Shown piece by piece: positions 33,531 to 44,446 of a stretch of DNA of 64,000 nucleotides (position 1 is the first letter of the stretch; every line of letters starts with the position of its first letter). Location of the stretch: positions 4,370,072 through 4,434,071 of the forward strand of contig NC_134034.1 in assembly GCF_964204645.1 (NCBI RefSeq), in the 5' to 3' direction. This DNA is from Tubulanus polymorphus (taxonomy: Eukaryota; Nemertea; Palaeonemertea; Tubulaniformes; Tubulanidae). The position numbers were made by a program, and so were the translations under genes. The notes beneath the pieces are model-generated. The model was not told where the DNA came from. It searched no databases and was given only the letters and a program-made list of their open reading frames with translations.

Positions 33531-34129
33531 TGCATGCCCATAAACAACTTGAAGGTACCGATTGATAAATTACGGGCTAGAGAACGAAGTGTGCTTAAGG
33601 CATATCCTACAGTAATTAGGCTTAAAAATGATACTGTGTTTCTCCACTCTGCTGAGCTTAAAATGTTGACCCGACCGGCCACCTATCTGCCCTGTACATT
33701 ACTTTTTAAAACCATTATCAGACATACAATAACAGACCCGGCAGCTATAGAAATGAACAGAACAAAAAATTGGAATATACAAAATGACCCGGCCGTTGCG
33801 TTGAAACAAGGTATTTATTTTTAGCCTAAGGCTTCATTATTGCTTTCCGGCAAACCCTCACTTTGAAATTACGCTGATCAAGCCACTTTTTGGTTCCTTA
33901 AAGCAAATTATGTTGTTTGATCCACGATGGAGGAAATGAAAACGACCACGCACTAAAAAAGCTAGAATGCTGGGAAATTATTGTATCAAGTGTTTCGACT
34001 TGAAAAGCGCATTCAGATCGGGCCAGAATATTTATAAAAAACAGAGTACAAAGGAATTAGCTGCGTAAAAAATTAATGTATAGTAATACAAAAGGCATTT
34101 CAAGAAATGTGTACGTATATCAAAGCAAA

Positions 34130-34680
34130 AGCTGATAGAAAAACTGTGCAAAAATGATACTAAAGCTCTGTGGCAACAACCTAGCAATAAGAAATGCAGT
34201 ACTGACACAAAATATATAAATGATCTTTTTGACCATTTTAAAGAGATGAATAATGTAACAGAGCATGGGGAAATCGATCAACCCTCAATCTTTATAGATA
34301 TTGCAGCAACTGTTGACAGCCTTGGCGAAGAGTGTACCGTACCTTATCAGAGATAAAAAAATATATTGAATTATCGAAAACTGATAAGGCTGCAGGCACA
34401 TACAATATTATCAATAAATTCCTAAAGGCATCGAATGAAGAAATGCAAAATCTGTATGTGAAGTTATATAACTTTATTTTAAAAACAGGGCATGTTCCAG
34501 ATGAATGGTATCATACATCCTATTTTCAAAAAGAAAGGGGATCCTAAAGACTCTATAAACTACAGAGGTATAACACTTCTAAGTTGCTTAAGCAAGGTTT
34601 TTACCACTTTATTGAACAACGGCAACAGATTAAAGAATTTTTTAGAAGAAAACAATATTGTATTGTAGGACTTGATTTAG
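34130..34680 (+). pseudogene. LINE reverse-transcriptase N-terminal fragment
   Basis: Across two frames it reads KNDTKALWQQPSNKK, then HPIFKKKGDPKDSINYRGIT and SCLSKVFTTLLNN, the first reverse-transcriptase blocks of a LINE. Stops and frame changes break it. It ends where the unrecognised transposon family begins. Confidence 0.6.
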
Positions 34681-34699
34681 AGACGGGTATTCAACTCTC

Positions 34700-36193
34700 G
34701 ATCACATTTACATCTCCGTGCTCTAACACAGGTAAAGCTACTATTCAGTTTGAAGATTTTGATCATGTTAAACGTGGGCGAAAACCAAAACATGTAATAT
34801 TTCCGTAAATCGTTAGTGTTGCTACAAAGTTTATAAAACCACATGGCTACAGTGCACAAAGTCGTCGTCGGAGTGAAACAGCCAATAGTTCGGTGTATCC
34901 CTTGCCATGGTTCAAAAGCATTTATTGGATACCATCCCAGGTTTGAAGGATAGCGGTGGAATTAGTAGAAATATCATTCATAGGCTTATGGTTACCGAAA
35001 AAGACTCAAAGCCCTAGGTATTACAAAAGTCTAAATTGCTAGGGTGCCTTCAAAAATGAATAATTCATTTTACAAAGATCATATGGACAGGCATTTGTGT
35101 GCAAGTCTTGTAAAAGGTCCTGTTGAGTTTGCAAGTGAGCATAATGATGAAGTGTGTGTAATCTCATGCGACAACATGAACAAGGTGAACAGTCGAACTT
35201 TGGCTGTCTCACGCTACTACCAGCTACGCATGTTTTTCCCACAGGATGTCTCCCCGAAATATAATGATCATGACTTCCCTTGTGAAAACAGCATCTCCCC
35301 AGCTGGCTATTTGGTCCCCAAACCTGCAAAATCCCCAGCTACTGCAACATTCCGTAAAAGTCGTTCTTTGAGTCCATGCCCGGGGTGTAATGTTGATAAA
35401 ACCCGCTATCGTGGTCTTTCTTCCGTAGCCAATAGAATGGATGATACAGGTAGAACATTTGTAAAAGATAAATTAAAAAGACTGCATTACAAATTCCTTA
35501 GATCAGGTGAGCTACATATTTACCCTTAAATATGCAGGTATGATACTATTGATGGCCAAACCCATGGTAATGATCTCTTCATGTTATATAAATAAGGGTA
35601 AACAAGGTGTTGTGTTAATAGTGGATGGGGGCCAGACTTTTCCCCTAAGTCTGTGGTGAATTTACATCATGTGGGAAGAGTTTGGCATGACCTAAATCTT
35701 GATTTCACGACTTTTACGAATGAAAACTATTCTTGATTCCATGGGGTTCCCTACTCTTGCGCCTGTTGCCCATATCTGTCAAGACCTGATTAACCGCAGT
35801 AAAGAATTTGTGCCCTATATTGAATATATTGAAGCAGGAGAAACTATTTTAGAGGTAAATAGCCGAACGCATGAGAAGAAATTAGCCTCGTTTATTGTAC
35901 TGAATGAACCAAACAAGCAAATCGAAAGAGCTTGTATTCACTTGTCTGAAAACAATCAGCTGCATGATTATGATAAATTCAAGAATGAAATCTGGGTGAA
36001 AATCGGCCTAGACAAAGGTGGAAAAAGTACGAATATGGTATTTTCCATCATTAATGGTCATTATCCAAATAGCCCAGATTCAACCGATTTATTAGGTTAT
36101 TTTGAGGCAATAGAGAAGAGCCCTGACAGCCCTGAGATATTCTTCGGAAAATTCCGTGATGAATTTGATGCAATCTCCTATGTACCCATATAA
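34700..36193 (+). pseudogene. Unrecognised transposon-like gene family (DKGG protein), broken
   Basis: I do not recognise this by name. Readable pieces in order are: HVKRGRKPKHVIFP and FIKPHGYSAQSRRRSE (34765-34880); an open frame at 35044-35529 with SCDNMNKVNSRTLAVSRYYQ, FFPQDVSPKYNDHDFP and a Cys pair (SPCPGCNVDKTRYRG); and a frame at 35699-36193 with IWVKIGLDKGGKSTNMVFSI. Such Cys pairs and a DKGG segment in repeat-rich DNA suggest a transposase-like or accessory protein of an undescribed mobile element. The pieces are co-linear and on one strand but separated by stops. No terminal repeats were identified. Confidence 0.45.
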
Positions 36194-36454
36194 TTAAAGC
36201 AACACCCTGTCGGCGACATCCATGATGGGGGATCGAGGCTGTTCAGTCTCATTCCCATGTCTCTGGTGTAACATAACACTCGATGACCTGCGTAACAAGA
36301 AAGGAACGCCTCATAGTCCAAAAAATATAATTTATCCACTCCGTGACATAAACACATACATGACCTAAACGTGGTCATGATGAATTCCAATGGATCAGCT
36401 GGACCACGCAGTCACAGCATAAATCGACCCATGCTTTTCCGACCATTGGACATT

Positions 36455-36740
36455 GCTCATTTAGTTCCCCCAAAAAAAACTTTTTACAATATACTTGTTC
36501 GAACGAAAAACTTAATGTTCTGACAAGAAATTCTGTTCGATCTGCTCGATCAAACGATTGTTCGAACGAAAAACCTTTCGTTTGGACAAAAAAAGTTTCT
36601 TCAACTTTGTTCTAACGATTTTTTCAAATTCGTCCAATCGAACAGAATATTATTGGTTCGAAGTAAATTTTGTTCCGACGAAAGAATTTTCAAGCGAAAG
36701 GTCTTTTGAACGAAAAAAAAGATATTTCTGGGGCTCCGCA
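36455..36740. repeat. Foldback-like patch rich in TTCGAACGAAAA
   Basis: TTCGAACGAAAAAC occurs at about 36499 and 36560, and inverse or related forms (TTTCGTTTGGAC, TTTTGAACGAAAA) recur to 36720. The ends (TTCCCCCAAAAAAAAC and TTTCTGGGGCTC) are loosely inverted. The whole could be a degraded MITE. Confidence 0.4.
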
Positions 36741-36745
36741 CAGTA

Positions 36746-37087
36746 ACTTATAGTCGGACGTAGGTCGGCCTTGAGACGCGATGCGATCCTTGCGTTGCAT
36801 CGCAAGTTTCTGTGCAAGTCGGTTGGGATACGATTGTCAGCGACTGTGTGCGACTAGTTCCTGCCAGTCGCAAGAGTGCGTAGGTCGGTTGTGACAGTCA
36901 TGTAGCGTCGCAGTAAGTAGAACACGTGCGACTCCTTGTGACTGGCGTTGCTGACAGTCGCAACCCATCGCAAGGGAGCAAAGGTCGATGAGTCGTTGCG
37001 ACACAATCGTCACTGGCGGTCGCAGTGAATGGAGTCGCAGTGAGTCACAAGCCGTCGCAAGGCCGACCTACGACCGGCTTAAGTCAT
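36746..37087. mobile_element. TCGCA-rich MITE with long inverted termini
   Basis: The left end TAGTCGGACGTAGGTCGGCC (about 36750) is mirrored by the right end, whose reverse complement reads AGCCGGTCGTAGGTCGGCCT. The match covers about 30 bases with few differences. The interior is full of TCGCA/TGCGA and GTCGCAAC blocks, so it can fold along much of its length. There is no coding capacity. Confidence 0.65.
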
Positions 37088-37919
37088 TAGGAATTAATGA
37101 AATACCAGTTTCATTTATGATGAAAAAACTCAAATGAAAAGTCTTGCTTATAAAGCTGTCTGCTCAGACGAAATTTTCAAAAAATATCTTCATTTTTGGC
37201 AATAAAATTGATAATTGATAATTGTTGATCGTTGCAAGCCAGAGCCAGTTAATCACTAATTAACATGTATTTTAATAAATCTGATTCCTCCTTTACAGTG
37301 AACTTAGCATTAACCAAGTAGAGGCTACTAGCCTATGTAGGCCAATGTATATGCGTAGGCCTAACATCCGGACAGATTGGTCGTAGGCCAACTGAATAAC
37401 AACCCTCCTAAATATCGTTAATTTTGTTTTGAAGTTCAATCCAATGAGTCCGTTAATAAACGCAACAATTATACTGTGTTTGTTTGAGACAGTAAAGGTC
37501 AGTACCGGTTGGCCTAAAGCCTTAAGGTCGCGAAAAACTCGATAAACACTTCAACCGACACAGCGAAAGATCTCCTTTTCCCCACAGCGAACGCTTACTC
37601 CGAATGTCAAGTGTGAGTCCTGCATACGGATAGGAGTGTGTTATATACTTGTATTTAGTAAATACCTTGTGCATTTGACAATGATCGGTATGCACTATAG
37701 GAAATATAGAGTATTGATGGTATTGATATAGAGGTTGAAGCCCGCGGCCGGATAAAGTAATATATTCTTTTATTTTGATACCTTGTCGACACAACAGCTT
37801 TTCTCCGCTATTTCTCTTCGGCGTGTTTAGTTTAGGCCTACAACTCCCCGGTAAACTAAAGATTTATCTTAGTAAATACACGGTTAATTTGGTAAAGAAA
37901 AATAGGTATTTTTAAACTA

Positions 37920-38320
37920 ACGCTTTGAAACCCGCAGCCAAAACACTGGTAGTAATAAATTAATTTGTACTCGATTTGAATCTCATGATGAGGAGAAACT
38001 CGCGGCTGATCCCCGGAACGACGATGTAGTGACACGCGTCGATTCGTCGATGTTTACGGCTCGACAGTGCTTTTAAAGTCTAAAGTAGTAAATTTCCTGT
38101 GTATCGGTAATGATTTGATGAGGAAAATGGGCTATTGTAAAAATTACTGTTTGAAGACCGCAGCTGAATGTGAAGTCTGCTGCAATAAATTTGTTCATTT
38201 ATATTTGAATTGATAATCGAAGTGACAATCGGCCTGCGAGTTGATTTCGGGATAACGACTCAAAAAACATGTCGCCCCATTGAATGGGGCTAAATTTTCG
38301 ATGTTTAAGGCTCGACAGTG
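37920..38320. repeat. Diverged tandem duplication, period about 230-250 bp
   Basis: Shared blocks occur in the same order: CGCAGC (37930/38159), AATAAATT plus TTTGAAT (37957/38192), and TCGATGTTTACGGCTCGACAG at 38047 against TCGATGTTTAAGGCTCGACAG at 38299. Similarity is patchy, implying age. Function is unknown. Confidence 0.5.
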
Positions 38321-38439
38321 ATGTAACAGAAAACCCTAATTAACTTCTTCGGCAAAAATCACAAAAAATGCTATCTGCTGCAATGAAAAAAGGTTCCAGT
38401 CCCTTAAACTGTTAAGCCGCTATTTGTTTGATTAGAGTC

Positions 38440-39082
38440 ATAGATGATCCAAAACCAAGTCAGTATGTGTACTGCACGAAGTGTGATGCGCCACATCATG
38501 AACAATGTATTCTTATTCATCAGGGCAGTAGTTATGCGTTTCACTGCCATCAATGTACTACTGGCAAACGAATTTCACCGACTATGTTTCGTTGAATGCC
38601 TGCTAGATTATCTTTGAAGTCAATTCATTCAGAAATTCAATCAAATATGGGTCCTCTTCAAAAAGCACTTGACAACAAGTTACATGAAATTGGTATTGAT
38701 CGACAGGCATCATTCTAATAGTTTCATTGGTAATCATATTCACAAGCTATTGAAAATTGATGACCATAGTAACAATCCCTCGGAGATATTGAGTGTTTTG
38801 GATCGATTTCCACTCGAAAAAGCCAAATTACTTACACTTTTCACAAAATTCAGTGAAATAAATGCATTATTCACAGCATGCTGCTTTTTATTTCAAGATG
38901 AAATTAACAGATTAGAACATTTCTGTCATGATTTTGGAGAATGGTTTCTGACAATGTTTACCGAGTCAAAAATAACTCCAAAATGCATATACTCGTATAT
39001 CATGTTCCAGAGTTTGTTAAGACCTAGCAATCACTCAGGCTCTTTGGTGAATAAGGCTTTGAGAGCAAAAATGCAATCATGA
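38440..39082 (+). pseudogene. Transposon-derived fragment with PHD-like Cys/His cluster
   Basis: At 38470-38570 a frame reads VYCTKCDAPHHEQC, then FHCHQC, a Cys/His spacing like the second half of a PHD finger. The next part changes frame, and the open frame at 38669-39082 includes SFIGNHIHKLLK, KFSEINALFTACCFLFQDEI and TESKITPKCIYSYIMFQSLL. Blocks of the kind GNH..K and ITPK are familiar to me from uncharacterised transposon-derived proteins of marine invertebrates, but I cannot name the family. It may belong with the hAT remnant downstream or be a separate insertion. Confidence 0.4.
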
Positions 39083-39539
39083 ATAAAGATTGTCGAACTT
39101 ATAGCACTCTGCGCAATCAGGTTCTCCGCACTAAACTCACGTTCGTCAATCAAGGTCTATATTCCAGTAGAAACATTGTGTCATTGCCAGTTACAGTGCG
39201 AAAGTGTAGTTGTGCTGGCTTTTTCGTAAATCCCCTTCCAATTTAAAAAGACGCTGTCAAGCATGTCTTAACGATGAATCCATTTAGACCGCTGAAAAAG
39301 AAAAATATCTTGCGTCAATCATATAACTTGACAGTAGAGCAGTGGATGGGAAATGGGCAATTCTATGGTAATTGTATAATTATGACCGGATTAAAATCCC
39401 TCCCGCTCACTCTACTGTAGTAGAGAAGTTTGTTGAATACCAGTCGTTGATGTTCAAAACTCAACTGTTATCACTTCCTATTTGGAATACTTCCAATACC
39501 GGGGAATCTATATTTGAAATCATCAAGAAAGAATTAATT

Positions 39540-41021
39540 GGTCACAACTCCTGAGTCTAGTTTGTGACAACTGTTCGGAGATGACGGGGAAGAACAAAGG
39601 TACCATTAGATTTGTGCATGATCAAAACCCTAACGTCCACCAGGCAGGATGTGTCTGCCATCTTTTGGATCTTGCTGTCTCAAAAGGTCTGAAATGTCTA
39701 TATGATGAAGTTAATTTGATGACATTCTTAGAAAGTTAAACTGGTATATTAGCAAGTCAACTAAACGTGGCGCAGCTTTGCAGAAAGTACAAGATGATCT
39801 TGCAATACCAATTTGACAAGGAGTGTCGTGATGCATCTAACAACAGCGAGGAATACATCGATGAGATGGGGGGCCGAGTCAACTGGTTCCATAAAGAAGA
39901 AACTAAAGTCATTTTTCAAGAGACGAACATCACAACTTTACACAACATTCGTCGTGAAAGCTGTAGAGGTAATTAAGTTTTACTTGCAAGTTTAATCTTC
40001 CAAATCTAGTGGGCGATTAGTAGCATTCAGTAATCATGATGTCACTACTACCATCAGTGTGGTGGTAGTGTGGTACTTGGTCTGTTTGAGCCACTCGAGG
40101 GTTAGACCTTGGAGTAATCATTCAAATGATTACTCCAAGGTTAGACATTCACAAGTCTATCATAGGTTAATTTAGAACAGTGTAGCAAATAATCATTTCT
40201 TGAACTCTTATTATGCAGATCTTGGAATCCACAAATGCCAGTGTGCAAAGTGAATGTTCGCAGGTTTTCAGAGTCAAGAGACTTATCGAAAAGCTTCTGA
40301 TGACTTTACTGAAACGGATTTGCGAACCGCCTGCATTTATGCAGGAACCGATTACGATGAAGGTAGATTAAACTAGTTCATACAACATCAACGCAAATAA
40401 GGATCTATTTATTGGATCTGCAACCCAAGAAGTCGTAGCAAACGGTGTGAGAACGGCTACAAAGGATACATTCTACAAAGATGTTGTGAAATCCAACCAG
40501 GCCATATTAGATTACATCAAACTCAGGATAAATCCTGATCATCAACCGTTATGGAAACATGCTGAAGTAAGTTCAACACATAACCTAGGCCCGATAATTC
40601 ATAGTTTTTATTTTGTTTTAAAACATTTCAGGAGACGGAAGGTTTGCATTGAAATAAAAAAGATTAAAATATTTGTGGTACCGGTATCGTTATCACAGAC
40701 CCCTCAGCTCTGTCTGAACCAGGATTTCCCTTTGTCTTATCTGATCCATCCCAAACCACTAATTATGGCTATTCATGGCTGTTATATCATGTTGTACCAA
40801 TTATTTGCAGTTAGCGGATATATCACTCAGGCAGAACAAAAAGTATGCTGATATGAAATTCTTCGTGGACAAGTTTCCATGCATTACAGACGGACAGAAT
40901 ATTGATGCTATTGAAGAAGAATTTATTGATTATACAACGCTGAGCGATGGTGATCTCCCAGCAAATCTATTCTTACTAACAGCAACCAATGGATAGATTG
41001 TTCACCGACCTGCTGAGGAAC
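39540..41021 (+). pseudogene. hAT-like transposase, 5' part, interrupted by the Polinton
   Basis: At 39565-39700 a frame reads VCDNCSEMTGKNKGTIRFVH, then GCVCHLLDLAVSKGLK. This fits the hAT RNase-H-like core, in which an Asp-containing D...MTG..KG block is followed by C..H.L.LA. Further pieces lie at 39767-39976 and 40775-40996 (IEEEFIDYTTLSDGDLP). Many stops and frame changes exist. The 3' part, with the dimerisation domain, is found after the Polinton at 56150-56544. The Polinton insertion at 41028 thus split a hAT copy. Confidence 0.6.
40107..40140. other. Perfect 15-bp hairpin
   Basis: CCTTGGAGTAATCAT and its exact inverse are separated by TCAA. GGTTAGAC repeats on both sides. No function is assigned. 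Confidence 0.75.
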
Positions 41022-41027
41022 AATAAA

Positions 41028-41618
<591 letters not shown>

Positions 41619-41711
41619 TCTATTTAGTAAAAAAATATGTATAATAAATGGAACCAGAAACCACAAACTATCAATATTACAAATAACACCGGCGTTATAA
41701 ACATATACTAC

Positions 41712-42302
41712 AAGAAGTGTTCTAAATGTGAATAAGATAAATTAGCTATAACAGAATTTAATAAGCGTTAGATTAGCAAAGATGGTTTTCAATATTGCTG
41801 TAAAACTTGTATTAAACTATATGCCAAACAATACCGAGAAGATAATAGAGAAGCTTATAATGATTATATGACAGAATATATGAGAGAAAGATATCAAACT
41901 GATTTTAATTTTAAAGTGAAACAATGCTTAAGATCTAGATTAACACAATTATTCAACAAAGAAACACATTCAGAAACACTATCTAATTTGTTGGGTTGTA
42001 CAAATGAATTTCTCAAATCATGGATGATATATCAATTCGACGATAAAATGAATATAGATAATTATGGTGAATACTTTCATATTGATCATGTGTTGCCGAT
42101 TTCTAAATTTGACATGAGTGATGATTATAATAAGAAGCTAATATGGAACTGGAGAAATTTAAGGCCTTTAGAAAAGAAGGAAAACATAATTAAATCTAAT
42201 AAACTAGATTTACAGTTATATTTAGATCAAGTGGTTCAAGCAAAGACATTTGTTGAATTATGGAATAGTGATCCAAATAGTATTAGCCTAAAGAGATACT
42301 AA
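41712..42302 (+). pseudogene. HNH-type endonuclease with zinc ribbon (Polinton cargo)
   Basis: From 41712 the frame shows two Cys pairs (KKCSKCE and CCKTC), a zinc ribbon, but has in-frame stops at 41733-41735 and 41769-41771. From 41868 the frame is open for 144 residues. It carries YFHIDHVLPISKFD (the His-Asp-His part of an HNH nuclease), then WNWRNLRPLEKKENIIKSNK, the usual Asn and Lys-rich end of the motif. Such nucleases occur in phages and large DNA viruses, where they nick DNA or act as homing enzymes; that role here is inferred. It is the first gene from the left terminus. The nuclease part could still be made from the ATG at 41868, but without the zinc ribbon. Confidence 0.7.
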
Positions 42303-42354
42303 TATCATTTTATAATACTGATAATATTTTTTTCGCTTTTTTCTCTAATATAAA

Positions 42355-42949
42355 TGTCAAAGAAATCGGGTAAGAATAATAGCGATATTGAAAAACGTTA
42401 GATGATTTAGGTATTAGTGATGATAAGGATATTCCGACCAAAATAATATTCAAGTTAATAACAATATAGATTATGAATACTATTTATATTGTAAACACCA
42501 TCTTGAGTTACTTATTGCTGGCGGGAAATCTACGGAGTTTTTAAATAGAATCATTACTTTTCAAGAACTAGACTCTATGAAACCAGATAAAGTCATAAAA
42601 TATTTCAAGATTTATGAAGAAGCTAGATTAGCTAGAGTAAATGATTCTATTTCAGATGGTATTGTCAAATGTAATTCAAAATTATGTAAACGGTTAATAC
42701 CAATTGATGATGAAAATAAATTATATAGTGATTTGAAAAATGACTTCTTAGTTATGACTGAATTACAAAAAAGGGTTGGTTACGCTTCATTTCAATTAGG
42801 ATCGGTTATGACATTAATTTCTACTGGTGTCATCTGCGAACATCAAACCTATGGAATATAAATCAGGTAAGAACGAAACAGATGTACTACAACCAAACGG
42901 CGAAACAGAAAATGAATCAGAACAAAAATTAACTAAAATAAATGAGTGA
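42355..42949 (+). pseudogene. Polinton small protein, frameshifted
   Basis: The start ATG 42355 is preceded by a T-run and TAATATAAATG. The frame opens MSKKSGKNNSDIEK, shifts near 42400-42460, reads LYCKHHLELLIAGGKSTEFL and continues open to 42861, then shifts again near 42835 to end KLTKINE at the stop 42947-42949. That stop overlaps the next start (42942) by eight bases. A moderately hydrophobic stretch lies near ASFQLGSVMTLISTGV. I do not recognise a function. Position and compact overlap suggest an accessory or structural protein of the element. Confidence 0.55.
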
Positions 42950-43337
42950 TGGTATTGCCGTACGGCACCCACACAGTGACGTTAAGAAAAAGGTTAGATC
43001 TGAAAAACAAATTAAATGGGCAAGAGAATTAGGTAAAAGATCTGCAGAATTAAAAAAAGCTAAGAAAAAGAAATTAACTGATATAAATGAATCACAGACT
43101 TTATCTGATATTGATTCAAATAACAATCCATCTAATTCTTATAATGCTGGAAGAAATAATTACTTATATATTACAATTGGGTTAATCACAATTATTATAT
43201 TATCCGGTGTAATATATAAATCAAAATTAAAATCTGATGATAAAGATGATTCCAATGATGATAAACCTATTATACCAGAAAATAAGTCAAATCATAAAGC
43301 CATTGAAACTAAATCTAAATTATTATTAATGGATTAA
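42942..43337 (+). CDS. Polinton single-pass membrane protein
   Basis: 131 codons, open. A basic N-terminal part (SEKQIKWARELGKRSAELKK) is followed by an acidic/Asn linker, one membrane span at about residues 76-92 (YLYITIGLITIIILSGVIY) and an acidic tail. Small membrane proteins of this shape, beginning with the KWARELGKRS-like block, are common in Polintons. Their job is unknown; a virion-membrane or assembly role is conceivable. It overlaps the upstream gene and is followed after six bases by the integrase start. Confidence 0.65.
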   Translation: MSDGIAVRHPHSDVKKKVRSEKQIKWARELGKRSAELKKAKKKKLTDINESQTLSDIDSNNNPSNSYNAGRNNYLYITIGLITIIILSGVIYKSKLKSDDKDDSNDDKPIIPENKSNHKAIETKSKLLLMD

Positions 43338-43343
43338 AATAAG

Positions 43344-44446
43344 ATGAAAAAAGAACAATATTTAAGAGATTTATATTATAACCCAGAAAGTGAAGTATCA
43401 TATTCTAACGTTTCAGAATTATGGAGTAAAAGTAAATCTGATAAAGAAAATGGTAATATAAAATATAGTGAATTAAAATCATGGTTACAAAATCAACCAA
43501 CATATCAAATACACAAGAAAATGGATAAAACTTATTTAACAAGAAAAGTTATGGTTTCATATATCGATCAACAATGGCAAGCAAATTTAATTGACATGAA
43601 GAACTTAGAAGAACACAACAAAGGATATTTCTGGATATTAAATGTTATAGATGTATTATAGATGTATTCAGTAGATACGCATGGTCAATTCCAATCAAAA
43701 ATAAAACTGGTATAGAAGTAACAAATGATTTTAAATCAATTTTTAAAGAAGCTATTCCAGATAAGATACAATTTGATGAAGGTAAAGAATTTTATAACAA
43801 ACATTTTAAAAAACTATTATCTGATAACGATGTAGAATATTTTTAAACACATTCAGATAAAAAAGCATCTATTATAGAAAGATTTAATAAAACATTGAAA
43901 ACTAGAATGCGGAAATATTTTACTGCAAATGAAACATATAAATATATCGATGTATTAGATGATTAAGTGAAAGATTATAATAATTCTAAACATAGTTCTA
44001 TAAATATGAAACCTATACAAGCTAGAAAAGAAGATAATTCAGAAATAGTTTGGAATAATTTATACGGAGCATTTGTTACACATGATTTCGGTGAACCTAG
44101 ATTTAAAATTGGACAACATGTTAGAATATCTAAATATAGAAAAACATTTTATAAGGGTTACACTCCAAATTTTACTGAAGAAATATTTAAAATCAAAAAG
44201 ATAATATTAACTAAACCATTTGTTTATAAATAAGAAGATCTAAAAGATGAAGAAATATTAGGTTATTTCTATGAACAAGAATTATCACTTGTACCAAACC
44301 CAGATGAAATAGAATACAAAATAGAAAAAATATTGAAAACAAAAACTCTTAAAGGAAAAAAGTATTCTTTGGTGAAATATAAAGGATATGAAGATAAATT
44401 TAATGAATGGATTTTATCTAGTAAAATTAAAAGAATAAATGAATAA
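43344..44446 (+). pseudogene. Polinton integrase with chromodomain, disabled
   Basis: This is the retrovirus-like integrase that inserts Polinton DNA. The N-terminal part is open to 43661. The first catalytic position reads WQANLIDM, with Asn where the family has Asp (WQADL). The second (IQFDEGKEFYN) and third (SIIERFNKTLK) acidic residues are present. An exact 11-bp tandem duplication (ATAGATGTATT at 43647-43657 and 43658-43668) shifts the frame. Stops follow at 43844-43846, 43964-43966 and 44231-44233. The C-terminus is a chromodomain (YSLVKYKGYEDKFNEWI), which in this class helps choose the target. The stop at 44444-44446 overlaps the ATPase start. With the Asp loss and four breaks, this copy is inactive. 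Confidence 0.9.

Larger units (their letters stand above)
32400..34079. other. Intergenic sequence, no gene recognised
   Basis: The stretch contains the ACGAAAT-rich patch (33245-33400) and tRNA-like repeat copy C (33452-33530). An open frame at 33534-33824 has no motif that I recognise and follows the repeat directly, so it is probably chance or repeat-derived. Confidence 0.45.
36194..38440. other. Stretch of short repeats, no gene
   Basis: It contains a TTCGAACG-rich foldback (36455-36740), a TCGCA-rich MITE (36746-37087) and a diverged tandem duplication (37920-38320), each listed. No coding sequence is supported. Confidence 0.5.

Noticed and set aside
33534-33824. 96-codon plus-strand frame as a gene
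   Set aside because: No motif, no splice context, and it starts inside a tRNA-like repeat.
43344-44446. LTR retrotransposon suggested by the integrase and chromodomain
   Set aside because: No reverse transcriptase, protease or LTRs are nearby. The integrase lies between Polinton terminal repeats, with ATPase and polymerase B on the same element.
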